NCBI GenBank assembly: GCA_001642415.1
Contig: LTDK01000066.1
Coordinates: forward strand, 1-64,000
From: Nematocida ironsii
Lineage: Eukaryota; Microsporidia
DNA length: 64,000 nucleotides
Reading direction: 5' to 3'
This document shows, one piece after another, positions 56,729 to 64,000 of this stretch; position 1 is the first letter of the stretch; every line of letters starts with the position of its first letter. Both the position numbers and the translations under genes were made by a program. Below the pieces are notes generated by a model. That model had not been told where the DNA came from, did not search any database, and was given only the letters and a program-made list of their open reading frames with translations.

Positions 56729-59338
56729 ATGGCTATTGGATGGGAAAGTAATAAACTCCCAGAGATTAACAGAATCAAAATAGATGTACAGGAAAACCTG
56801 GACGAATTTAACTTTTGGGAGGGGATAGATACGCCAGGCAGCCCACTGATCAGCGAAGCCATTGACCCAAAAACACAGGAGATAAATCAGTTCAAAGTAG
56901 TTTCAGTTACAAAGACGGCCAGGTATGACAAAGTAGAGGGTGCGAGTGGAGAAGTGGTCTATATTTATGGTGACTGGAGAGAGGGGGCGCCGCGGATAGG
57001 AAATACAATTAGTATTATACCGTGCCTGTGCTGTGTGCATACTTCGCAGGCAGACTTAAACTGTGTGTCCAATGAGCAGAACTACTTAATCATACACTCT
57101 AAAAAGTCATTAGTTACCACTAATATAATCGAGTCATTGGAGTGTGTGCGTAAAGCAATGCTTATGGAAAAAACTGTGCAGTTTGGCCGAAAAGTCACTA
57201 AGCCACTAATTCATGGTATAATAATACACGAGTGGTTAGACCTTTTAATTAAAAACAAAAACATAACCATACCAGCAGTTGCAAAAGAGTTAAAAAATAT
57301 CATATGCAAGTACATTTTTGAACTATACCAAATACAGCAGCCACTAGGCGAAGCATTCTCAGAAATATTTATATACTTTGGTGCACTGAAAGGGTTTATA
57401 AGCAAGCTAGAGTATACTAAGTCAGAAGAAAGTAAGACGGTGCACAGCGAGCTACTACAGCTAAAGGGAAAGCCCGATGTAATTATAGTAAATAATCAAA
57501 AAGAAACAGAAATAGAGCTGAAAACAGGGCAAAGGTTACATCTGGAGAACATTGCGCAGGTTGTTTTGTATGGGCTTTTGCAAAGAGAGCAGAAGGGGTA
57601 TACATCCCAGAAGCTATTTCATTTAAAAAACAGCGAGATAAAAGATGTGTTTCTAAAACATTTTGAGGTAATACATATACTTGGAAAAAGAAATAGAATG
57701 GTAAGAGAGGCAAAATTGCCGAGAAGAAAAGAAATTTCCCACTGTAACTTCTGCAGTGTAGGGGATATATGTCTTACAACCTCGCAGATAGAGCGGGCTG
57801 CACAGGTATCGCAGAAAGAGATATCTCAACGAAGTCAGGATAAAGGTGCAACACCAAGCGACTTGGATCTGCTGATAAACTTAGACCTGTCAAACTCATA
57901 TTTATTTGGATATATTTGGGAGAAAATACAAGAAGAGGAGGATCTCTCTAAGGAGAATGCTATACTGGCAATTGTAGAAATGTGGGACAACAACTACTTG
58001 AAGGTAAGAATGAAGGAAGAGTCAGCAGCCACATTCTACAATGGAGAGTTTATAATGATATATGACAAAGGCCAGTGTGCATTTGGTCGAGGCATAGTTA
58101 CCATTGTTAATGGGGGAGTCATTGAAATTCACATGCATGAAAGACTTATTTACAACCATGGCGGAACCGTCCTTGTTTCTAAGGATCCATGCCTAAAGAT
58201 GTTCGCTGAGCTTAGAACTAGTCTACTTCATCTGTTTTCATCAGAGAAAGTTAAGACAATGTGGATGAGCACGCCTGTGCAAGTACAGACAAGCATTCCT
58301 CAAGAGTTTGTACCAGAATTTCTCCAGCTAAACTCTGATCAGCAGAGTGCTTTGTTTAATGCGCTTCATATCATGCCGTACACACTTATACATGGAATGC
58401 CAGGAACGGGAAAGACCCGTGTGATAGCTTTATTGACTAAAATAGTTACAAGCCAAAAGAAAACTGTGTTGATATGCTGCCACACCCACTTATCACTTAC
58501 AAATATTGAAAAACGGCTAGAGGGTGTCCCTTTTATTCAAGTATACAGAACAGGAAGAACCAAAGTGAATTATGTTTTGGAAAACAAAAATCTTTCAGAG
58601 ACTTTTGATGTTTTCAGTGAGTACAATGTTATTTTATCTACAACGCGGGCATTATACACTGATCCCATCTTTGCAGACAGAGAGTTTGATATGTACATAG
58701 CAGATGAAGCCACCCAGCAGAATTTTCTGTGCTCGGTTTTACCAAGCATGCTCTCTAAATCAATTGTGCTGGTTGGTGACCATCTGCAGCTAAGTCCACT
58801 TTCAAAAACAGACTGCCTCGGCGTAAGCCTGTTTGACATTCTTAGAAGAAAACACCCTATAAATGCACTTACTATGCAGTACAGAATGCCAAAGTGTATA
58901 ATGGATGTGAGCAATGAATTGTTTTACCAGAAGAAAATGAAGTGCAAAGTATCAGAAAAAGGGTGTATTTCATTTTGGGATATGTCAAATGTACCGCTGC
59001 TTGACATGCAAGACATGATTGTTTCATTTAATCCAGATGCACAAATACTCTGCTATTTTAATGAGCAGGTAAGAAAGATCCGATTCCTAGGAAGAGAAGC
59101 CGAGACAGTAGATAAATTCCAAGGAAGTGAGTCAGACCATATTCTTCTTGTTGTAGATTTATTCTTGGAAAGCACGCCTCGGCAAGAAATACTTGTATCA
59201 CCGGAAAGACTAAATGTGGGAATAACTCGGGCAAAAAAGACGCTCACCATTGCAGGGCGTGTTAAGTTTTTAGAAACAATCCCTTTGTTTTCTTCTCTTT
59301 TAAATATAGTCCATCCCGTTGTGCATTTAAATAAATAA
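56729..59338 (+). CDS. DNA2: Dna2 nuclease-helicase
   Basis: 869 residues. The N-terminal RecB-like nuclease has GKPDVIIV and EIELKTGQ (PD-(D/E)XK core) and an iron-sulfur cysteine set including CNFCSVGDIC (CX2CX5C) before residue 355. A connecting OB-like part (about 430-490) follows, then an SF1B helicase: Walker A GMPGTGKT at 556-563, DEA near 655, QYRMP and the C-terminal VDKFQGSE and NVGITRAK. Dna2 trims long flaps in Okazaki fragments and resects DNA ends. The N-terminal regulatory tail of other species is missing. Complete and probably active. Confidence 0.95.
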   Translation: MAIGWESNKLPEINRIKIDVQENLDEFNFWEGIDTPGSPLISEAIDPKTQEINQFKVVSVTKTARYDKVEGASGEVVYIYGDWREGAPRIGNTISIIPCLCCVHTSQADLNCVSNEQNYLIIHSKKSLVTTNIIESLECVRKAMLMEKTVQFGRKVTKPLIHGIIIHEWLDLLIKNKNITIPAVAKELKNIICKYIFELYQIQQPLGEAFSEIFIYFGALKGFISKLEYTKSEESKTVHSELLQLKGKPDVIIVNNQKETEIELKTGQRLHLENIAQVVLYGLLQREQKGYTSQKLFHLKNSEIKDVFLKHFEVIHILGKRNRMVREAKLPRRKEISHCNFCSVGDICLTTSQIERAAQVSQKEISQRSQDKGATPSDLDLLINLDLSNSYLFGYIWEKIQEEEDLSKENAILAIVEMWDNNYLKVRMKEESAATFYNGEFIMIYDKGQCAFGRGIVTIVNGGVIEIHMHERLIYNHGGTVLVSKDPCLKMFAELRTSLLHLFSSEKVKTMWMSTPVQVQTSIPQEFVPEFLQLNSDQQSALFNALHIMPYTLIHGMPGTGKTRVIALLTKIVTSQKKTVLICCHTHLSLTNIEKRLEGVPFIQVYRTGRTKVNYVLENKNLSETFDVFSEYNVILSTTRALYTDPIFADREFDMYIADEATQQNFLCSVLPSMLSKSIVLVGDHLQLSPLSKTDCLGVSLFDILRRKHPINALTMQYRMPKCIMDVSNELFYQKKMKCKVSEKGCISFWDMSNVPLLDMQDMIVSFNPDAQILCYFNEQVRKIRFLGREAETVDKFQGSESDHILLVVDLFLESTPRQEILVSPERLNVGITRAKKTLTIAGRVKFLETIPLFSSLLNIVHPVVHLNK

Positions 59339-59435
59339 TAGATTGTGCGATTTAATAGGCTACGGATGTAATATAAACAGGCATCTCGTTCATGGTTTCA
59401 TATATAATTGGAAAAGAAACAAAAACAAAGAAAAT

Positions 59436-59588
59436 ATGCATAGAAGACAGCTAATTACCAATATTATTGAGATACTTGTGCTTATCGCAATAGTCACAGT
59501 TTTTTCGATAATAGCAGTTAATATTATTGAGAATTGGAATGAAAGTGAAGTTCCCCCAACAGAAGACGATAATAGCAAAAAAGAGTAA
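59436..59588 (+). CDS. Possible 50-residue single-span membrane protein
   Basis: From ATG 59436 (the frame is open further but without an ATG): MHRRQLITN, a span IIEILVLIAIVTVFSIIAV, and an acidic tail ending NSKKE. Positive-inside charges suggest the N-terminus is cytosolic. It lies about 100 bases after Dna2 and could be a small subunit of a membrane complex or a chance frame. Composition resembles neither satellite nor shadow sequence, which favours a real gene, but support is limited. Confidence 0.4.
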   Translation: MHRRQLITNIIEILVLIAIVTVFSIIAVNIIENWNESEVPPTEDDNSKKE

Positions 59589-59791
59589 TATTTTCTTCCA
59601 TAGGAGGAAAAGCAGGACAAATATCTGATTGATAGTATAAAATACACTATTCTTAGCTAATCTGCTCTTTTAGCATTTAATGTTTTTATCTTTTAACTTA
59701 TAAATATCTTGATTTGTGGCATACTGAAATAACTCGAAATACTAAACTGTACTCGATCTTTCTATAATAGCAGAGAAAGAAATTTTATAGA

Positions 59792-60253
59792 ATGAAAAAA
59801 GAAGTACAGCTTATAAAACAAATGGCGAAGGAGAATATTCCATTGAATGTTGTCACGCTGGAAGATGAGGGCACAATGAGAAAGCTATATGACCTGCACG
59901 ATCCAAATATTTCATTCAATCCATCCTATGACAACACAAAGGTAAATGTTGCGATATCCCTCTCATCTGAAGAGATGCATGAACTACTGAAAGAGCAAGA
60001 GAATATTTCAGATATATTGCTGCATAACGAGTATTTATTATTTAGTGAAATAAAAGTCATAGCTTCTGGGAAAGAGCTAATCCAAGCCTGCGATGACCAG
60101 AACGATATCACACCAGCAGAGAAAAGCGCGCTAAATGGGTGTCTACAAGTGCCTGCTAGTCTATTAAAAGAAAATTTAAAAAGCCAGAGTAAACTTCCGG
60201 TGTCTCGTGCTGTGCGTATATCAGGAAAGTACCAGGATGAAGATGATAAATAG
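59792..60253 (+). CDS. Small unrecognised acidic protein
   Basis: 153 residues, polar, alpha-helical in the middle (SSEEMHELLKEQENISDILL), with a C-terminal LPVSRAVRISGKYQDEDD. No signal peptide or span. Codon use like the core genes. I do not recognise it. Confidence 0.65.
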   Translation: MKKEVQLIKQMAKENIPLNVVTLEDEGTMRKLYDLHDPNISFNPSYDNTKVNVAISLSSEEMHELLKEQENISDILLHNEYLLFSEIKVIASGKELIQACDDQNDITPAEKSALNGCLQVPASLLKENLKSQSKLPVSRAVRISGKYQDEDDK

Positions 60254-60695
60254 CAAAGTATGCAATAAATATAGAAAGAGTTATTTATTACCAATTTATA
60301 AATAAAGCAAATCTATTGTACTCTTGTTACATATTGATAAATAAATGGCATGTGATTATTTATACTTATTTCGGGTTATATGAAGAAGAGCCAAATTTAC
60401 TGTGGCTCTGAAGATTCTGCCAAATTTTTACAGTAATTATTTTAATATGCTGAAAATTTACTAGAAATATTTTGTACATTTGTCTGCACTATAAAACAAT
60501 ATGCATTAGTGCACGGCAAACAACTCTAAAGAATTCTTTATATATTCAGAAGATAGATTCTTTTTATATAGATATGATAGAAACCCAGTAAATAGTTATG
60601 TGAATATTTTGCACTAGTCTACTAATAACGACTAAAGTGTTAAAAACATTACACACTAATAAGTATAATTCGGTTTGTTGTAAATGACTTATAAT
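60254..60695. other. Convergent gap with exact TTTCGGGTTATA site
   Basis: About 440 bases. TTTCGGGTTATA at 60369-60380 lies between two gene 3' ends, which argues that the motif is not only a promoter element. Nothing else recognised. Confidence 0.45.
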
Positions 60696-61103
60696 TTATT
60701 CAAATCCGTGTGAGTTTAAGATTCTTACTCTAGCGATGTCTTCCTGCTCTTTCATAAATCTTTCAAAGTCGTTTAGTTCTTTTCTCTGAGCCAACTCAAT
60801 TGCAGCTTTAAATAATTCAGTGTTCTGCTTTCTTGCTACAGCTTCTTTTATGTTCTCTTCAATTGATCTAACAAATGCATCTCCTCTAATTTCCTCTGAA
60901 TCGTCAAACTCTATTACATCCTCTGTCAGCAGAATGTGCTTCTTTGTGATTTTTTCTCTTTCTAACGCCTTTCCGGTCTTAGCACATACAATCTGCACTA
61001 TAAAAGCAGTTTGACTCATAAAGTCTACTATTACTCCTATTTTGGTGGCAAGGGTTGCACACTTAAACTCTACTACTCTTCCTTTCTCAATACAGTCTCT
61101 CAT
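60696..61103 (-). CDS. RPL14: 60S ribosomal protein L14 (eL14)
   Basis: 135 residues. The KOW-like N-terminal domain starts IEKGRVVEFKC...IGVIVDFMSQTAFIVQ, as in L14e (GRV....GK..VIVD..DQ). The C-terminal helix LNDFERFMKEQEDIARVRIL is the L14e end (LTDFDRF...). Structural protein of the large ribosomal subunit. The size is normal for the family and the match, though diverged, is clear. Divergent from the gene at 61183 with 79 bases between. Confidence 0.88.
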   Translation of the reverse strand: MRDCIEKGRVVEFKCATLATKIGVIVDFMSQTAFIVQIVCAKTGKALEREKITKKHILLTEDVIEFDDSEEIRGDAFVRSIEENIKEAVARKQNTELFKAAIELAQRKELNDFERFMKEQEDIARVRILNSHGFE

Positions 61104-61182
61104 TACTACAGGGCTAAAAAAGAATAAATTATTTTTACACTTTTTATAAATATTCTGAATTGAATTCCTTTATTATTTTCTT

Positions 61183-61638
61183 ATGTCAACACTGGAAAGC
61201 GAATGCCTGCAGCTAATAAATGAGAGCGCCGAAGAGTTTTCATACTCATTGCAGAGGTACAAGTTGGAGGTACTTTCAAGCAAAAAACCATCCAAGCACA
61301 GCGACAGCATATTTGGGTACTTTTTCTTGTATTTACTGGCAAAGGGGGACACTAGAAGATATTCTTTGAATCGGATGGAACTGTCTAGTGTAATTGATTT
61401 AGACAACTCAGAGTGCATACGAATAGTAGATCACATCTGGAAATGTAATGTTCTTGGAGATATTCCGCAGATGAAACAAGCTGCAGAGACACTGCCAAAA
61501 ACCCATTTAAAACTTGGGCAAGCAGCGTGCGAGGTGCTCCAGGAAAAAAAGAACAACATGGAGGTGCGCGAGTCTGGTGCCCAGGAGAGTAAATTACAGA
61601 AGATTGTAAAAGCCTCCAATATGTTTTTCCGGGTATAA
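61183..61638 (+). CDS. Unrecognised helical protein, perhaps PCI-like
   Basis: 151 residues, all helical in prediction by eye. SIFGYFFLYLLAKGDTRRYS, then a turn and VDHIWKCNVLGDIPQMKQAA, resemble the helical repeats of small PCI proteins such as CSN8, eIF3k or Rpn12. The match is only in pattern. If correct it would be a subunit of proteasome lid, eIF3 or COP9; I do not claim one. Confidence 0.55.
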   Translation: MSTLESECLQLINESAEEFSYSLQRYKLEVLSSKKPSKHSDSIFGYFFLYLLAKGDTRRYSLNRMELSSVIDLDNSECIRIVDHIWKCNVLGDIPQMKQAAETLPKTHLKLGQAACEVLQEKKNNMEVRESGAQESKLQKIVKASNMFFRV

Positions 61639-61723
61639 ATAAAAGAGTTTAAAACAGTGTTGCATTGATTTCTGAAACTGTAGTTTTATAGTACTGCATT
61701 AATAGAATGCTATTCAAAGGTGT

Positions 61724-62506
61724 ATGGGAGATTCAGATTCAGATAGAGATAATATATATGGAAAGACCAATACAAATAGATTGTTCGCTTTAGATGAGTT
61801 TCTTGATGACAATTCAGATGGGATGTATTCTGATGCATCTCTATCACTTTCAGACAACATGCAAAAAATACTTGAAGAGCGAAAGCTATATTCCTTTAAT
61901 CAAATGGCTCCATCACAATACTCTCCTATATACATGGACAAGTCTGAGCAGGGGGCGTATGTGGATGCGTGGTATACCAAAAAAAGAAGAAGGCCATATA
62001 ATGCCCCGTGGGGGTATACTACTTCTCCCGAAAGAGAGGGGTATGAGGCAGAGCCTATTCAATATCAATCACCACCGCATGAGCTGAAAAAGAAAAAGAT
62101 GTGTTTGGGGGTTCTTAAAAAGATCCCCGTGCCGCAAGAAAAAAGCACAGTTAATTCTGTTCTTCCTCTGTACTTAAATGCCACAACAAGTTTTGAGGGG
62201 CCTGGGCAAAGAATTGAATTTTTAAAGATTAGCCATAATTTCATGGCAAGAGTACAGGGAATTGATTACTCGTCGCTCACAGTACAGCAGTTAAAAAGCC
62301 TAATGAAGGAGTTTGGTCTTCCATACACGGGCAAAAAGCATGAATTAATTGACAGATTGCTTAAAACTGTAGATAAAATACAGAAAAAACAAAATCAGGA
62401 GAAAAGCAATGCATGCACATCTTCTGATCAAACAAAGAGCCAAAGTAATGTGCAAGAACCCAGTACGCCAGAGGATAAAACATCTCTAGGGTTTATGTTC
62501 TTTTAA
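61724..62506 (+). CDS. SAP-domain DNA-binding protein
   Basis: 260 residues. Residues 182-214 form a SAP domain (YSSLTVQQLKSLMKEFGLP followed by TGKKHELIDRLL), a helix-extended-helix unit that binds A+T-rich or scaffold DNA. A Lys/Arg cluster (TKKRRRP at 85-91) may be nuclear localisation. The N-terminal 60 residues are acidic (SDSDRD, DDNSDG), the middle is Pro/Tyr-rich, and the C-terminus is Ser/Thr/Gln-rich. Families with one SAP domain include PIAS/Siz and Tho1-type proteins; the rest is too short and lacks a RING, so I leave it open. Confidence 0.8.
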   Translation: MGDSDSDRDNIYGKTNTNRLFALDEFLDDNSDGMYSDASLSLSDNMQKILEERKLYSFNQMAPSQYSPIYMDKSEQGAYVDAWYTKKRRRPYNAPWGYTTSPEREGYEAEPIQYQSPPHELKKKKMCLGVLKKIPVPQEKSTVNSVLPLYLNATTSFEGPGQRIEFLKISHNFMARVQGIDYSSLTVQQLKSLMKEFGLPYTGKKHELIDRLLKTVDKIQKKQNQEKSNACTSSDQTKSQSNVQEPSTPEDKTSLGFMFF

Positions 62507-62971
62507 ATCTAATACTAAATAAAGATATGTTAATAAGACTTTTCGCAATAGTGCTTTCTAAACGGCTAAATACGCAGTATTTCTTCTATACTTTTGCATA
62601 GTTATTATATTTAAATTTTAAACCACGTGATAGTATACTATAGCTAGAAGCAGCTCTAAATTTAGAAAATTTTAATATGGTTTCAATTCATGCTATACCT
62701 ATTCTATACAGCTAGAAAATCCATAAATGTTTGAAACCGCAGAAGAACATTAGAAGTGATTTCTTATATCAACGCTAACAGCTAATATACACATAAGTGT
62801 TGTATACAAGTTCAAATGACTTATGCCAATTCCAAATTTGCCTAATTAATCTAATTAATATAATATTTTATGACTTAATGCATAAAATGATTGAAAGTAT
62901 CCTGAAATTTAAATAGTTTTAATTTAACTGCTTACCATAATTGAAAACTAATTGTTTTTTTAATCAATAAA
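62507..62971. other. A+T-rich gap before the last gene
   Basis: About 460 bases with no open frame or repeat of note. The start region of the following gene presumably holds a promoter here, but no copy of elements A or B was seen. Confidence 0.4.
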
Positions 62972-64000
62972 ATGATGCATGGTTGTGATTCAAGCAAGTT
63001 AGGAGTGATGAAGGTTCTGTCTATCTGCTTCTTCATTCTTATTCACATAACTAGTGTGTACAGCGCATTTGATAAAGGAAAAATGGATTTTCATGGAGTG
63101 AGAGAGCTGTTAATAAAAAGTAGTAAGAAAGGTGATCCAATCAAAAATGCGAATATTAAAGTTGATATGGCTAATAATGGAATAGTATTTGGGGACAAAA
63201 CACAAGTATTATATATTGATTTGTGCATTCCTTTATCCCAAAGTGTTAGAAATACATTAGAAGAATATCCCATACTTAATGATGAAATAGTCATTCATAC
63301 AAGAGACAGAATAAAAGTGAACATAGAAAAAGTAAACTTTATTCTGGAGAACTTCAAAGCAAAATGTGTTTTTTTCACAAATATTCTAATTCATAATAAA
63401 ATAATTGGAAAAAAGAAAGCATTAACAACATCAGTTCAAAGGAAAATAGCAGATAATATAACCACGCTGTCATTCTGTGACATGTCCATAAATAATATAG
63501 AAAATATTCTATTAAATTGGGAAGTACCTTCTTTAGTATCTTTAAGTTTGGAAAAAGTTAACATCACTAGTATGTCGTTTTTTGACAACTATTTATCTGG
63601 AGTGAAGCTGAAAACTATTCATATGGAAGGCTTGAATGATCTTGTACTTATTAAATCAGTGCTGCTAAGCAGTCCAGTGCTAGAGTCTATTGCGCTAAAG
63701 AATATTCCATACATTGACAGTGTAGGATACGAATTCTTGAAAAAGATATTAAAAAATGTGAAAAACTATATTCTATTAGATGCCTGGCTGTTTGAAAGAA
63801 TCAATTTAAAGCCACAAGAAAATATAGTGGATGTGAGCACACTTATAATATCTTTGCCATCTGTCTCCAGAATATCAAACACACTAAATTTCTATAGTAA
63901 AAAGATCAATCATCCATCGCACACAAAAGGTGTTGTAAAAGCAAGAAAAATAGAAGTCAATGGAATATTGCATGTATACAGCGCAAAGGATGCAGCTTTT
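62972..64000 (+). CDS. Secreted protein, 5' part only (possible leucine-rich repeats)
   Basis: From ATG 62972 the frame is open for 343 codons to the window end, so the gene continues beyond it. The N-terminus has a signal peptide (VMKVLSICFFILIHITSVYS, about residues 12-31). From residue 150 on, stretches such as ITTLSFCDMSINNIENILLN, LVSLSLEKVNITSMSFF, LKTIHMEGLNDLVLI and LESIALKNIPYIDSV have the spacing of diverged leucine-rich repeats (L..L.L......). This suggests a secreted ligand-binding scaffold. No known family recognised. The inner ATG at 63008 could also start the protein. Confidence 0.75.
   Translation, partial: MMHGCDSSKLGVMKVLSICFFILIHITSVYSAFDKGKMDFHGVRELLIKSSKKGDPIKNANIKVDMANNGIVFGDKTQVLYIDLCIPLSQSVRNTLEEYPILNDEIVIHTRDRIKVNIEKVNFILENFKAKCVFFTNILIHNKIIGKKKALTTSVQRKIADNITTLSFCDMSINNIENILLNWEVPSLVSLSLEKVNITSMSFFDNYLSGVKLKTIHMEGLNDLVLIKSVLLSSPVLESIALKNIPYIDSVGYEFLKKILKNVKNYILLDAWLFERINLKPQENIVDVSTLIISLPSVSRISNTLNFYSKKINHPSHTKGVVKARKIEVNGILHVYSAKDAAF

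Overview
The window is strongly A+T-rich eukaryotic DNA that carries only intron-free genes. They include a clear set of eukaryotic housekeeping proteins: histidyl-tRNA synthetase, La protein, Tad2-like deaminase, ribosomal protein L14e, INO80, Dna2, a PP2A-type phosphatase, cyclin H, Skp1, p47/Shp1, Yop1/REEP5, METTL5 and TMEM120. These are mixed with unrecognised secreted or membrane proteins that occur as local paralogues. Shortened proteins, gene gaps of 1 to 60 bases, overlapping neighbours, no visible introns and lineage-specific secreted/membrane gene families together suggest a microsporidian. A Nematocida-like lineage is my best guess, by inference only. No rRNA, tRNA, transposon or CRISPR array was recognised.

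Layout. 1-5 kb: the 3' end of an unrecognised gene with an Asp/Ser tail, then a divergent HisRS/TMEM120 pair. 5-16 kb: an accessory region with a basic unknown protein, a tandem pair of secreted paralogues (6.3-10 kb), a five-span membrane protein and a divergent pair of tail-anchored paralogues (11.9-15 kb). 15-23 kb: a simple-sequence region holding Skp1, a small unknown gene, a cyclophilin and a class V-like myosin. Its satellite motif (around TGTGTAATAAGT) fills the gaps and also lies inside the myosin coding sequence. 23-36 kb: La and Tad2 overlapping in tandem, membrane proteins, Yop1, a FYVE-like zinc-finger protein, a close three-gene cluster including an ESCO-type zinc finger, and a divergent DnaJ/PP2A pair. 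36-40 kb: three membrane proteins, two of them five-span paralogues. 40-54 kb: INO80, cis-prenyltransferase, a probable exocyst Sec15, a large unknown protein, METTL5 overlapping an ADAM-like secreted metalloprotease, then p47 and cyclin H ending one base apart. 54-64 kb: a probable APC2 divergent from Dna2, small unknown genes, L14e, a SAP-domain protein and the start of a secreted protein cut off by the window end.

How the genes fit together. The conserved genes are scattered core functions: translation and tRNA modification, chromatin and replication, ubiquitin and cell cycle, and membrane traffic. They are not one pathway. The lineage-specific genes share features beyond the proteins. The two tandem secreted genes keep a nearly identical upstream flank. 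Two five-span protein genes share one upstream block about 300 bases before the start. One of these genes also shares a second, 34-base block with the tail-anchored gene at 13536. A short motif TTTC[GT]GGTTATA recurs in both orientations, mostly between genes. These shared non-coding elements are the best candidates for something undescribed here.
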